64,000 bases of DNA from Streptococcus marmotae (GTDB taxonomy: Bacteria; Bacillota; Bacilli; Lactobacillales; Streptococcaceae), in contig NZ_CP015196.1 in NCBI RefSeq assembly GCF_001623565.1, positions 682,001 to 746,000 on the forward strand, written 5' to 3'. Position numbers and translations under genes: made by a program. The notes under the pieces were generated by a model. That model saw only the letters and a program-made list of their open reading frames with translations. It had not been told where the DNA came from and made no database searches. Positions 25,104 through 34,755 of this stretch are shown piece by piece (positions within the stretch are counted from its first letter, which is position 1; the number at the start of each line of letters is the position of its first letter).

Positions 25104-26606
25104 CTAGTATTTCACATTCTGACGGCGGTAGGTAGTTGTCAAATCTAACAGATTTGCTTCTACTTCTGCGGTCAGTTGTTCTTTTGTCATCCGCCATGTC
25201 CAGTTTCCACCTAGGGTATTTGGCAAATTCATCCGTGCAGATCCGTCTAGTTCAAGTAAATCTTGCATGGTTGCAACTGCCATAAAGGCAACTGATCCAA
25301 ACAACATCCGCAGCATGGCATGGTTAACGGACTCCTCAGGACGACGGTTGCTATAAGCATCTAGGTAGGCTTTAGTTTCATCACTTGCTTCATTTTCATA
25401 CCAGCCACGAATGGTACTGTTATCATGGGTACCAGTATAGGCCACAACATTTCGACGATGGTTATGGGGTGCTTCAATGCTGTCCCCATATGGGTCAAAG
25501 GCAAATTGTAAGACCTTCATGCCAGGAAAGCCTGTTGTTTCACGCAGCTCAATGACCTTATCTGTCACAGATCCCAAATCCTCAGCAATAATGTTCAAAT
25601 CGCCTAAGGCTTCTTTAATGGCTGCAAATAATTCAAAACCTGGCGCCTCTACGCGATAACCATTGACGGCTGTTGTTTCACCTGCTGGGATTTCCCAGAA
25701 AGAAGCAAAGCCAATAAAGTGGTCAATTCGTACCATATCATACAATTTGAAACTCTCACGTAAGCGAGCAATCCACCAAGAAAAGCCGTCTGCCTTCATC
25801 GCCTCCCAATCGTAAATCGGATTGCCCCACAACTGACCGATTTCTGAAAAAGCATCAGGTGGACAACCTGCAACCACACTTGGACGACCTTCTTCATCTG
25901 TCTTGAAGAACTGTGGATTTGCCCACATATCAGAAGAATCAGCTGCAATATAAATCGGCATATCTCCAACAATTTCAATACCACGCTCATTCGCATAGGT
26001 TTTCAACGCCCGCCATTGACGGAAGAACAGGTATTGCGTCACACGGTGATAGTCTATTTTGTCGGCCAATTGCTCACGATAAAAAGCAAGAGCTCCTGGT
26101 TCCCGTCTACGGATGGCATCATCTTCCCACTCTGTCCATGCCTTAAGATCAAAATGTTCTTTAATGGCCATATACTCTGCAAAATTATCCAGCCAAGAAG
26201 ATTGTTCTTCCAAGAAAGCCTGGTAATCTGCTGGCAAACCTTGTGCTTTCATACGTGCGACAACCTTTTCTAAGACAGGACGACGACCATGGAAGATTTT
26301 TGCATAATCTACTTCAGTTGGACTCTCTCCAAAATCAATCCCTTCTACTTCATGTCCTTCTAGCCAGCCCTCTTTCATCAATAACTCAAAATCAATGAAA
26401 TGCGTATTGCCTGCAAAGGCTGAAAATGACTGGTAAGGAGAATCCCCATAACTCGTTGTTCCTAGAGGTAAAATTTGCCAATAGCGTTGCTTGGTTCGTT
26501 CCAAAAAATCTACGAAGTCATAAGCAGATTGCCCAAAGGTTCCAATTCCATAATTCCCTGGTAGGGAAGAAATGTGAAGCAAGACTCCACTACGCCGTTC
26601 TTTCAT
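25104..26606 (-). CDS. malQ: 4-alpha-glucanotransferase (amylomaltase)
   Basis: 500 residues from the ATG at 26606 (AAGGAG 7 nt before; the 15 codons upstream lack a ribosome site). GH77 features: RRSGVLLHISSLPG at the N-terminus, the nucleophile in YDMVRIDHFIGF, the acid/base in IIAEDLGSVT and GTHDNSTIRGW. It moves glucan chains between maltodextrins in the cytoplasm. Divergent from malXCD, with MalR operators at both promoters. A glycogen phosphorylase gene, often next to malQ, is not seen in this window. Confidence 0.95.
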   Translation of the reverse strand: MKERRSGVLLHISSLPGNYGIGTFGQSAYDFVDFLERTKQRYWQILPLGTTSYGDSPYQSFSAFAGNTHFIDFELLMKEGWLEGHEVEGIDFGESPTEVDYAKIFHGRRPVLEKVVARMKAQGLPADYQAFLEEQSSWLDNFAEYMAIKEHFDLKAWTEWEDDAIRRREPGALAFYREQLADKIDYHRVTQYLFFRQWRALKTYANERGIEIVGDMPIYIAADSSDMWANPQFFKTDEEGRPSVVAGCPPDAFSEIGQLWGNPIYDWEAMKADGFSWWIARLRESFKLYDMVRIDHFIGFASFWEIPAGETTAVNGYRVEAPGFELFAAIKEALGDLNIIAEDLGSVTDKVIELRETTGFPGMKVLQFAFDPYGDSIEAPHNHRRNVVAYTGTHDNSTIRGWYENEASDETKAYLDAYSNRRPEESVNHAMLRMLFGSVAFMAVATMQDLLELDGSARMNLPNTLGGNWTWRMTKEQLTAEVEANLLDLTTTYRRQNVKY

Positions 26607-26655
26607 ATAATAACTCCTTTTTAGAAATGTACTATTCGTTTGCTCCAGCAATCAA

Positions 26656-26667
26656 GCAAACGTTTGC
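26656..26667. promoter_or_regulatory. MalR/CcpA-type operator at the malQ promoter
   Basis: GCAAACGTTTGC, a perfect 12-bp palindrome of the LacI family type, about 10-20 nt after the malQ -10. A further half site (CGTTTGC) is near 26638-26644. Confidence 0.8.
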
Positions 26668-26676
26668 TCGTCTAAT

Positions 26677-26705
26677 ATTATATAATGTTAGCGCTCACAA
26701 ATCAA
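26677..26705 (-). promoter_or_regulatory. malQ promoter
   Basis: TTGATT (26700-26705) and TATAAT (26677-26682) on the - strand, 17-bp spacing. Confidence 0.7.
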
Positions 26706-26806
26706 GACCTATTTGGTGAGAATCTATGTTTTTTCTATGTTTTTTTACAAAATTTGATACAGGATTTTCTCCTAACAAATTTTTTTAAATTTTTTCAAAA
26801 AAAGTA

Positions 26807-26835
26807 TTGCAAACGCATTCATTTTGCGATATAAT
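26807..26835 (+). promoter_or_regulatory. malX promoter
   Basis: TTGCAA (26807-26812) and TATAAT (26830-26835), 17-bp spacing. GCAAACG in the -35 area is itself an operator half site. Confidence 0.75.
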
Positions 26836-26846
26836 AATCTCAACAA

Positions 26847-26858
26847 GCAAACGTTTGC
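26847..26858. promoter_or_regulatory. MalR/CcpA-type operator at the malX promoter
   Basis: GCAAACGTTTGC, identical to the malQ operator, lying over the first transcribed bases of malX. Confidence 0.8.
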
Positions 26859-26908
26859 GCTTTCCGTAGGCGTTTTACTACACTACAATTATTCTTGGAG
26901 GGGATAAT

Positions 26909-28162
26909 ATGAAACACAAATTGATCAAGAGCGTTGCTCTTCTTGCTGCTACAACAAGCGTACTTGCTGCTTGTTCGTCAAACAAACCAGCTTCTACTGA
27001 TTCAGCTGCTGATGGTAAAAACTTATCCGTTTATGTAGACCAAGGTTATAAGGAATACATCGAAAAAGTCGCAGAAAGCTTTGAAAAAGAAACTGGTGTC
27101 AAAGTCTCTGTTAAAACAGGGGATGCTCTTGGAGGGCTTGATAACCTTTCTCTTGATAACCAATCTGGTTCAGCGCCTGATGTGATGATGGCACCATACG
27201 ACCGCGTAGGTAGCCTTGGATCAGAGGGACAATTGTCAGAAGTGAAGCTTGCTGAAACAAGCATGACAGATGACACAACAAAAGCGCTTGTCACAAATGG
27301 TGGTAAAGTCTACGGTTCACCAGCCGTTATCGAAACACTCGTTCTTTACTACAACAAAGACTTGATTACCGAAGCACCAAAAACATTTGCTGACCTAGAA
27401 GCACTTGCAAAAGACAGCAAATATGCTTTTGCAGGCGAAAATGGTAAAACAACTGCCTTCCTTGCAGACTGGACAAACTTCTACTACACTTACGGACTCC
27501 TTGCTGGATACGGCGGATATGTATTTGGTGACAATGGTACCAATCCAAAAGAAATCGGTTTGAACAACGAAGGTGCCGTTAAAGCGATTGAATATGCTAA
27601 AACATGGTATGGTCAATGGCCTCAAGGTCTTCAAGATACTTCAGCAGCAGCAAACCTTATCAAAACACAATTTACAGAAGGTAAAACTGCAGCGATTATT
27701 GATGGACCATGGCAAGCCGCTTCTTACAAGGAAGCAAAAGTGAACTACGGTGTCTCAACGATTCCAACTCTTCCAAATGGCAAAGAATACCAAGCATTCG
27801 GTGGTGGTAAAGCATGGGTTATCCCAGTTGGCGCACAAAATCCTGATGCAGCTCAAAAATTTGTAGATTTCTTAACATCAACTGACCAACAAAAAGCACT
27901 TTACGATATGACAAACGAAGTGCCAGCCAATACTGAAGCTCGTGAATACGCAGTAGGTAAAAAAGATGAATTGACAAGCGCGGTTGTTGCACAGTTCGCT
28001 GCTGCTCAACCACTTCCAAACATCTCTGAAATGAGCACTGTTTGGGAACCAGCTGCAAATATGCTCTTTGAAGCTGCAAGCGGTAAAAAAGATGCAAAAA
28101 CAGCTGCTAACGATGCTGTGAAATTGATCGAAGATACTATTGCACAAAAATACGGCCAATAA
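26909..28162 (+). CDS. malX: maltodextrin-binding lipoprotein of ABC importer
   Basis: 417 residues. A lipoprotein signal ends in the lipobox LAAC (Cys at about residue 22), followed by a Ser/Ala-rich linker and a family 1 solute-binding fold (SGSAPDVMMAPYDRVG, IDGPWQAASYKEA, GGKAWVIPVGAQNP). It captures maltodextrins outside the membrane and hands them to MalCD. The ATPase (usually the shared MsmK) is not encoded here. GGAGGGG precedes the ATG. Induced by maltose through MalR. Confidence 0.95.
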   Translation: MKHKLIKSVALLAATTSVLAACSSNKPASTDSAADGKNLSVYVDQGYKEYIEKVAESFEKETGVKVSVKTGDALGGLDNLSLDNQSGSAPDVMMAPYDRVGSLGSEGQLSEVKLAETSMTDDTTKALVTNGGKVYGSPAVIETLVLYYNKDLITEAPKTFADLEALAKDSKYAFAGENGKTTAFLADWTNFYYTYGLLAGYGGYVFGDNGTNPKEIGLNNEGAVKAIEYAKTWYGQWPQGLQDTSAAANLIKTQFTEGKTAAIIDGPWQAASYKEAKVNYGVSTIPTLPNGKEYQAFGGGKAWVIPVGAQNPDAAQKFVDFLTSTDQQKALYDMTNEVPANTEAREYAVGKKDELTSAVVAQFAAAQPLPNISEMSTVWEPAANMLFEAASGKKDAKTAANDAVKLIEDTIAQKYGQ

Positions 28163-28177
28163 GCAGAATGACTGAAC

Positions 28178-28205
28178 AAAAGGCTGGGTTGATGCCCAGT
28201 CTTTT
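28178..28205 (+). terminator. attenuator between malX and malC
   Basis: AAAGGCTGGG and GCCCAGTCTTTT pair around TTGAT with a short T-run. It likely gives more binding protein than permease. Confidence 0.6.
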
Positions 28206-28256
28206 ATTCAAATCTGCCATTCAACAACTATCGCTTACTAGAAAGGAGATTTTAGG

Positions 28257-29549
28257 ATGACTCAGCAAAACCCTAGTAAAGCCCTCCTATTGTCCTTGAT
28301 CCCAGGTCTTGGACAACTCTATAACAAACAAAAAGCAAAAGGCTTCATCTTCCTTGGGGTGACGATTGCTTTCTTGCTTTATCTCATTACCATCGCTTCT
28401 GGCGAAATTGCAAACCTCATCACATTGGGAAGTCAACGAGGACGTGATAATTCCCTCTTCATGCTGATTCGTGGCTCTTTCCACCTTATCATCATTGCAG
28501 TTTACCTATTCTTTTATGCCTTGAATTTGAAAGACGCAAAAGATACGGCAAAACGGTGGAATAGTGGCATTCCGGTCACTACAACCCTCAAGGGCATGTT
28601 TCAAAATATCTATGAGAACGGTTTTCCTTATCTCTTGATTATTCCATCTTATATCGCTATGACCTTTGCGATTATCTTCCCTGTTGTGGTAACGCTTTTG
28701 ATTGCCTTTACCAACTACGACTTCCAACATTTACCACCAGGTGCCTTGTTGGACTGGGTTGGTCTTGCTAACTTCTCGAATATCTGGTCATTAAGCACCT
28801 TCCGCAGTGCCTTTGGATCTGTCTTATCATGGACCATTATTTGGGCGCTATGCGCTTCAACTGCTCAGATTGTCATCGGTATTTTAACCGCTATTGTCGC
28901 TAACCAGCCTTTTATCAAAGGGAAGCGTATTTTTGGGGTTATCTTCTTGTTGCCGTGGGCAGTTCCTGCTTTCGTTACTATTTTGACCTTCAGCAATATG
29001 TTCAACGATAGCGTTGGGGCAATCAATACACAGGTTCTTCCATTCTTGAGTAAATTCTTGCCATTTATTGACAATTTCCTCATCCCATGGAAAACAGACC
29101 CATTCTGGACAAAAGTGGCCTTAATCATGATGCAGGCCTGGCTTGGTTTCCCATATATCTACGTATTGACCTTAGGAATTTTACAATCTATTCCAAACGA
29201 TTTGTACGAAGCTGCTTATATCGATGGGGCAAGTCCTTTGCAAAAATTCCGTAGTATTACTTTCCCGATGATTCTTGCGGTAGCTGCACCAACCTTGATC
29301 AGTCAGTATACCTTCAACTTCAACAACTTCTCGATTATCTACCTTTTCAACAACGGGGGACCTGGTAGTGTCGGTGGCGGAGCTGGTTCAACAGATATCT
29401 TGATTTCATGGATTTATAAATTGACCACAGGAACATCTCCACAATACTCCATGGCAGCAGCCGTGACCTTGATTATTTCAATGATTGTCATCAGTATCTC
29501 CATGATTGCTTTCAAGAAATTAAACGCCTTTGAAATGGAGGACGTATAA
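28257..29549 (+). CDS. malC: maltodextrin ABC permease MalC (MalF type)
   Basis: 430 residues with about eight membrane segments. The N-terminal extension ([16 protein letters not shown]) is typical of Gram-positive MalF homologs, and the EAA loop that docks the ATPase is [27 protein letters not shown] precedes the ATG. Works with MalD and MalX. Confidence 0.94.
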   Translation: MTQQNPSKALLLSLIPGLGQLYNKQKAKGFIFLGVTIAFLLYLITIASGEIANLITLGSQRGRDNSLFMLIRGSFHLIIIAVYLFFYALNLKDAKDTAKRWNSGIPVTTTLKGMFQNIYENGFPYLLIIPSYIAMTFAIIFPVVVTLLIAFTNYDFQHLPPGALLDWVGLANFSNIWSLSTFRSAFGSVLSWTIIWALCASTAQIVIGILTAIVANQPFIKGKRIFGVIFLLPWAVPAFVTILTFSNMFNDSVGAINTQVLPFLSKFLPFIDNFLIPWKTDPFWTKVALIMMQAWLGFPYIYVLTLGILQSIPNDLYEAAYIDGASPLQKFRSITFPMILAVAAPTLISQYTFNFNNFSIIYLFNNGGPGSVGGGAGSTDILISWIYKLTTGTSPQYSMAAAVTLIISMIVISISMIAFKKLNAFEMEDV

Positions 29550-29550
29550 G

Positions 29551-30393
29551 ATGAAACTTTCTGTAAAATTCAAACGTCGTCTTAGTCAGACCTTGACTTA
29601 TCTGTACTTGATTGTCTTGTCTGTCGTTATCATCTATCCACTATTGATTACCATTATGTCTGCCTTCAAGTCAGGAAACGTTGTGGCCTTCAAGTTGGAT
29701 GGAAATATCAACTTTACTCTGGAAAATTTCAGCAAGCTGTTTAGCGAAACCTTATACGGCACTTGGTACCTCAATACCTTGATTATAGCCCTCTTGACAA
29801 TGGCTGCCCAAACCAGTATAGTGGTACTAGCAGGATACGCTTATAGTCGTTATAACTTCCTCGCTCGTAAACAAAGTTTGATTTTCTTCTTGATTATCCA
29901 AATGGTGCCGACTATGGCTGCCCTCACGGCCTTCTTCGTTATGGCCTTGATGTTAAACGCCCTCAACCAAAGCTGGTTCCTCATCTTCTTGTATGTCGGT
30001 GGTGGAATTCCAATGAATGCTTGGTTGATGAAAGGCTACTTTGATACGGTGCCAATCTCTCTTGATGAATCTGCAAAACTCGACGGTGCTGGACACTTCA
30101 GACGTTTCTGGCAAATCGTTCTCCCTCTTGTTCGTCCAATGATTGCTGTACAAGCACTTTGGGCATTTATGGGACCGTTTGGCGATTACATCTTATCTAA
30201 GTTCTTACTCCGTGAGAAAGAATACTATACCGTTGCCGTTGGTCTTCAGACCTTTGTCAACGATGCGAAGAATTTGAAAATCGCATATTTTGCGGCTGGA
30301 GCAATTCTCATTGCTTTGCCAATCTGTACCTTATTCTTCTTCCTTCAAAAGAACTTTGTATCTGGTTTAACGAGTGGTGGTGACAAGGGATAA
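29551..30393 (+). CDS. malD: maltodextrin ABC permease MalD (MalG type)
   Basis: 280 residues from the ATG at 29551, 1 nt after the malC stop; the ribosome site GGAGG lies inside malC. Six membrane segments and the EAA loop [21 protein letters not shown]. Forms the channel with MalC. Confidence 0.93.
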   Translation: MKLSVKFKRRLSQTLTYLYLIVLSVVIIYPLLITIMSAFKSGNVVAFKLDGNINFTLENFSKLFSETLYGTWYLNTLIIALLTMAAQTSIVVLAGYAYSRYNFLARKQSLIFFLIIQMVPTMAALTAFFVMALMLNALNQSWFLIFLYVGGGIPMNAWLMKGYFDTVPISLDESAKLDGAGHFRRFWQIVLPLVRPMIAVQALWAFMGPFGDYILSKFLLREKEYYTVAVGLQTFVNDAKNLKIAYFAAGAILIALPICTLFFFLQKNFVSGLTSGGDKG

Positions 30394-30504
30394 TCTTTTG
30401 TCCCACCTTTTCTTGTGGTCGAGATAAGCATACGTGCGAGGAGAACGACGTGAACTAAGAAAGCCCAACGTCGTACTGATGATAACTGTTCAATTCAAAA
30501 CGAA

Positions 30505-30664
30505 GAACCTGTATGCACAAGAGAAGTGCTATTATATAAGAGATCGTTTTTCGCTAATCAAGGCAATTTTTTGAGGGAATACTGACTGTATTTTGAAAAA
30601 AACTAACGATGAGGAACTCAGAAACTAGCCTTAGATGGAAGCGCAAAACTGTGAATACAGGTTC
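30505..30664. repeat. 160-bp inverted-repeat-bounded spacer between malD and malA
   Basis: GAACCTGTAT (30505-30514) and ATACAGGTTC (30655-30664) are exact inverted ends. The 30394-30690 spacer holds no convincing gene. It may be a small repeat element or a processing structure in the mal transcript. Confidence 0.35.
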
Positions 30665-30691
30665 TAAAGAACGATAGAAATGAGGATGCCT

Positions 30692-31474
30692 ATGTTACCC
30701 TACCCCTTTTCTTATTTTTCCAGTCTCGTAAAACCGCAAAAGATGTTTGCTAATCGGCATGCTTTGACGCTCTGGCAACGTCTCTTTACAACGATTTTTC
30801 TGATTGCTCTTTTGGTCATTCCCTCGTCTTTGCAAACCGTTCAATTAACCAGTTACCCGCTTGAGCAGTTTATAGATGGGATTTATGATCCCTTGACAGA
30901 GCAAGTCGTGACAGACTTGGCTAGCCATAGCCAATTTGATGATGGACGATTGACCTATACTGGCACAGCTACCTATTCAGCTGTTACATTCGGTCAGAAA
31001 ATACCACAAGGTGCTGGTTTTACCTACCAATTCAACACTGAACAGCTAACCATTCGGAAAGGGGACACCACCTTAGTGGAAACTCCTTATCAAAGCTTTG
31101 AAACCAGTAGCTTCCAAAGCAAAGAGGCTTTAACGACTGCTATTTCGCGGGCCTGGTATCAGCAGAATCGTTTGCCTATCAGCCTCACCATTACCTTCAT
31201 TTCTGCTCTTCTTTTGGGTGCAAATTTGCTCTTTATCGTCCTTGGAGCCACCTTCTTCCTCTATCTAACAAAAAGATCGAAACTCTTTCATCTGCAGTCC
31301 GTCAAGGAATGCTATAATCTAGCTCTGAACTGTCTCGGTTTGCCAACGATTATCGCTTGTTTTGTCGGTTTATTTGGACAAACGGTGACGACAGTCATGA
31401 CAGTACAAAATATCTTATTTGTCCTTGTCTTACTCTGGGTATTTTTCACCACAAAATTTCGAGATCGTGCTTAG
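30692..31474 (+). CDS. malA: maltodextrose utilisation membrane protein MalA (DUF1189)
   Basis: 260 residues from the ATG at 30692 (GAGG 6 nt before); the ATG at 30680 is less well placed. About four or five membrane segments with a long extracytoplasmic loop (FIDGIYDPLTEQVVTDLASHSQFDDG). MalA is found before malR in S. pneumoniae and relatives; its role is not clear. Nine nt before malR. Confidence 0.85.
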   Translation: MLPYPFSYFSSLVKPQKMFANRHALTLWQRLFTTIFLIALLVIPSSLQTVQLTSYPLEQFIDGIYDPLTEQVVTDLASHSQFDDGRLTYTGTATYSAVTFGQKIPQGAGFTYQFNTEQLTIRKGDTTLVETPYQSFETSSFQSKEALTTAISRAWYQQNRLPISLTITFISALLLGANLLFIVLGATFFLYLTKRSKLFHLQSVKECYNLALNCLGLPTIIACFVGLFGQTVTTVMTVQNILFVLVLLWVFFTTKFRDRA

Positions 31475-31483
31475 GAGGTTTGT

Positions 31484-32467
31484 ATGCGTGCTACCATTAA
31501 AGATGTTGCAAAACTAGCAGGGGTTTCGCCCTCTACTGTTACTCGTGTCATTCAAAACAGCTCTGCTATTAGCCAAAAAACCAAAGAAAGTGTCCGAAAG
31601 GCCATGGCAGAACTCAACTACCATCCCAATCTCAATGCCAGAAGTTTGGTGAGTAGCTATACCCAGGTCATTGGTCTGGTTCTACCAGATGATTCTGATA
31701 TTTTCTATCAAAACCCCTTCTTTCCAACGGCTTTACGTGGCATTTCTCAGGTAGCAGCCGACCATAATTATGCCATTCAAATTAGCACTGGAAAAGATGA
31801 AAAACAACGCCTTGAAGCGATTTCTCAAATGGTATACGGCCGACGAGTAGATGGTTTAATTTTCCTTTACTCAAAGCCTGACGATCCCCTCGTACAGCTA
31901 GCTATTCAACATAATTTTCCATTTCTCATCTTGGGAAAAGCTGCATCGCCTTTTATTTCCCTAGTCGACAATGACAATATCCAAGCTGCCTTTGAAGCAA
32001 CCAGCTATTTTATCCAAAAAGGCTATAAAAACCTAGCTTTTGTCGCTGGAAATAAGGAACTCGTAGTATCACAGGACCGCTATAAAGGGTATAAAAAGGC
32101 ACTTAAAGCCTACAATATCCCCCTTGATGATAGCAAGGTCAAATTTAGCTCTGGTTTCCTCTTGGAAGACAGCAGTTATAAAATCATGAAAAAACTCATG
32201 AAACAAAATCCAGACGCTATTGTCACCACAGATACCATGGTAGCAGAAGGGATTCTCCATTATCTAAATGAAATCAATGTACAGTTGCCAATTATTTCCT
32301 TTGACTCTGTCAAACCAAAACTTGCAATCGATGCCTACGTGGACGTTCATGCCATTCAATTAGGACGTGTCGCCTGCGATACCCTACTGCAAATTATCAA
32401 TGATAGCAAGGAGGAAAAACAAATTTGCTATCGCCGTGTGATTCCACATACCATTACTGAACTTTAG
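31484..32467 (+). CDS. malR: maltose operon repressor, LacI family
   Basis: 327 residues. The N-terminal HTH (TIKDVAKLAGVSPSTVTRVI, hinge YHPNLNARSLVS) is followed by a periplasmic-binding-like sensor domain. In S. pneumoniae, MalR represses malQ and malX from palindromes like those at 26656 and 26847, and maltose releases it. AGGAGG before the ATG. Cotranscribed with malA. Confidence 0.94.
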   Translation: MRATIKDVAKLAGVSPSTVTRVIQNSSAISQKTKESVRKAMAELNYHPNLNARSLVSSYTQVIGLVLPDDSDIFYQNPFFPTALRGISQVAADHNYAIQISTGKDEKQRLEAISQMVYGRRVDGLIFLYSKPDDPLVQLAIQHNFPFLILGKAASPFISLVDNDNIQAAFEATSYFIQKGYKNLAFVAGNKELVVSQDRYKGYKKALKAYNIPLDDSKVKFSSGFLLEDSSYKIMKKLMKQNPDAIVTTDTMVAEGILHYLNEINVQLPIISFDSVKPKLAIDAYVDVHAIQLGRVACDTLLQIINDSKEEKQICYRRVIPHTITEL

Positions 32468-32484
32468 AAAGGAGCCATTGGCTC

Positions 32485-34530
32485 ATGGCCTTACGAAAAT
32501 TGAAAGCCTATCTTGATGACGAAGCAACGATTCGAATTCTTCTTGAAAAACGCTTTGATCATCCCGATTTAACCTTCCACATTGCCTCTCATCAGGCAGA
32601 AGAGGAATTAGTTATCCACAGTCGCATAGAACAAGGTGAGACCGTAACCTATTTTCTAACGAGTCTTCATCCCCTTCACTTGACAGGTGACTACACGATT
32701 TACGATCAGGATCGTAATGCAGCCGAATTAGCCTATGGGCACATTGTCCGCTCCCATCTCTTTGAACAAACCTTTACTTATGATGACGAAGATCTAGGTT
32801 CTCACTACAGTCCAACTCACACTCAATTTAAATTGTGGGCGCCGATTTCAAAAGCTGTTTTCCTCGTTCTTGAGGGCAAACCTTATGCCATGGACAGACA
32901 AGAAAAAGGTGTCTGGCAAGTAACTGTGGCAGGCGATTTAGACGGTGCCAGCTACCATTATCTCCACAAAGTCAATGGGGAGTGGATTTCCGTACATGAT
33001 CCTTATGCCCTTTCTTCTAAGGCAAATTCTGGTGATAGCTACGTCATCAATCTAGCCAAACTCGCTAAACCACGTCGTGCTCACACTCAAATACCAGCTG
33101 CACAAGCCATTATCTATGAAATGAGCGTTCGTGACTTCTCTCAACAAGCAAGTGCAGGATTTCAGCATGCTGGCCAATTCCTTGGTTTAACGGAATCTCC
33201 TCAGCAAGAAGGAATGCACCTTGGAATGAACTATATCAAAGAGCTCGGTGTGAGCCATATCCAGCTCATGCCCCTCTATGATTTTGGTAGTGTGGATGAG
33301 AATTATCCACAGCTTGTGTATAACTGGGGATATGACCCTGTTCAATACAATACTCCTGAAGGATCCTTCTCTAGCAATCCTAATGATCCTTATGCACGAA
33401 TTCAGGAATTACAAACCGCCATTCAAGCCTATCACGATGCTGATATCAGCGTCATCATGGACGTTGTCTATAACCATGTCTATCACGCTGAAGAATATGC
33501 TTTTGAACGCATCGTTCCTGGCTATTTCTATCGCTATCAAGAAAATGGTCTCCGAACAGACGGTACCTTCTGTGGAAATGATGTAGCCAGCGAACGCAGC
33601 ATGGTCCGTAACTACATCAAACACTCCCTCCGCCAATGGACGGTCCTCTATGGATTTGATGGGTTCCGCTTTGACCTCATGGGCATTCTGGATGTCGAGA
33701 CCATGAGCCAAATCGAGACGGAACTTCGGGCACTCCATCCAAACATTTATCTATATGGTGAAGGATGGAAAATGGCAACAGGTCTCGATTTTGACCAACT
33801 AGCACATCAATACAACGCAGAAAAACTGCCAACACTTGCCTTTTTCAACGATGATTACCGTGATACACTGAAAAAAGTCCTGCTCAACCCTGAGCGTTTG
33901 GTCACAAACCAGCTGCACGAGAAAATCCAACACCTCTTAGCAGGAAGCCGTTTCAGTCATTTCCTCAGTCCGGAACAATCTGTCAATTATATCGAATGCC
34001 ACGACAATGCGACAGTCTTTGATTATTTCCACATCGAACATCCTGACTGGACACCGCAGCAGCAAAAACGTGCGGCGAGCTTTGGGCTTCAACTGATTCT
34101 CATCTCGCAAGGTATCGCCTTTCTTCATAGCGGACAGGAATTTTTCCGCACCAAAGATGAAATCGACAATACCTACAATATTCCAGACCAGGTTAACCGT
34201 CTTGATTGGGAAAGAGCTATTTGCTACCACGAACATGTCCAGTTTATCCGAGAAGTGATTGCCTTCCGCAAAGAGCACCCTATTCTCACACAAGCTGATT
34301 ACCAAACCATTCAAAATAGTTGTGATTTCTACTGGCTGACCGACTCTGTCCTACGCTATACCGTCACATCAGATACAAAAAGAATTCAATTTATCATTAA
34401 CTTCTCAAACGCTGACTTTAACTATGAAAAAGAAGCAACTCAAGCAGTTCGCTTCACCTTCCCACCAATGAGAGAGGATAGCAACCACATCCTTCTTGCT
34501 GGACAAAGTATCTGTATCTTAGAAGATTAG
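32485..34530 (+). CDS. pulA: type I pullulanase (cytoplasmic, GH13_14)
   Basis: 681 residues and no signal peptide, so it is an intracellular debranching enzyme, unlike the LPxTG-anchored PulA/SpuA. An N-terminal CBM48-like domain (HTQFKLWAPISKAVFLVLEG) leads to a GH13 barrel: YNWGYDPVQY (the type I signature), MDVVYNHVY, nucleophile in FDGFRFDLMG, acid GEGW and NYIECHDNATVFD. It cuts alpha-1,6 branches of imported maltodextrin or glycogen and complements MalQ. It follows malR by 17 nt. Confidence 0.93.
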   Translation: MALRKLKAYLDDEATIRILLEKRFDHPDLTFHIASHQAEEELVIHSRIEQGETVTYFLTSLHPLHLTGDYTIYDQDRNAAELAYGHIVRSHLFEQTFTYDDEDLGSHYSPTHTQFKLWAPISKAVFLVLEGKPYAMDRQEKGVWQVTVAGDLDGASYHYLHKVNGEWISVHDPYALSSKANSGDSYVINLAKLAKPRRAHTQIPAAQAIIYEMSVRDFSQQASAGFQHAGQFLGLTESPQQEGMHLGMNYIKELGVSHIQLMPLYDFGSVDENYPQLVYNWGYDPVQYNTPEGSFSSNPNDPYARIQELQTAIQAYHDADISVIMDVVYNHVYHAEEYAFERIVPGYFYRYQENGLRTDGTFCGNDVASERSMVRNYIKHSLRQWTVLYGFDGFRFDLMGILDVETMSQIETELRALHPNIYLYGEGWKMATGLDFDQLAHQYNAEKLPTLAFFNDDYRDTLKKVLLNPERLVTNQLHEKIQHLLAGSRFSHFLSPEQSVNYIECHDNATVFDYFHIEHPDWTPQQQKRAASFGLQLILISQGIAFLHSGQEFFRTKDEIDNTYNIPDQVNRLDWERAICYHEHVQFIREVIAFRKEHPILTQADYQTIQNSCDFYWLTDSVLRYTVTSDTKRIQFIINFSNADFNYEKEATQAVRFTFPPMREDSNHILLAGQSICILED

Positions 34531-34540
34531 GAGCACACAC

Positions 34541-34579
34541 AAAAAGCACTAACCAGTTGCGAACTGATTGGTGCTTTTT
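34541..34579 (+). terminator. terminator of malA-malR-pulA
   Basis: An 18-bp stem (AAAAAGCAC... with ...GTGCTTTTT, two G-U pairs) around a 3-nt loop, just after the pulA stop codon. Confidence 0.8.
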
Positions 34580-34613
34580 GATTTTGGTACATCAGATAAG
34601 GAGCTTGATAGTA

Positions 34614-34715
34614 ATACTCTACAAATCAAAATCTGACAAAGCAACGAAACTGCAGATAGAACTAGAGTTCAGTAAGGTAAGTTAACGATGTCAGATTTTG
34701 ATGTTTGACGAGTAT
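34614..34715. repeat. interspersed repeat, copy A
   Basis: A 102-bp unit that begins ATACTCTACAAATCAAAATC and ends in GTCAGATTTTGATGTTTGAC-GAGTAT; the two ends are inverted (ATCAAAATCTGAC / GTCAGATTTTGAT). The middle holds CTAGAGTTCAG and GTTAACGATG. Close copies: 47294-47397; partial: about 59149-59250 and 63505-63554. Confidence 0.65.
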
Positions 34716-34755
34716 AAGGACTCTTTTTAAAGGACTAGAGCTCTTGTACTGTCTA

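Noticed and set aside
27046..28159. Several - strand ORFs within malX
   Set aside because: Shadow frames of a clearly coding gene; no ribosome sites and no sensible protein features.
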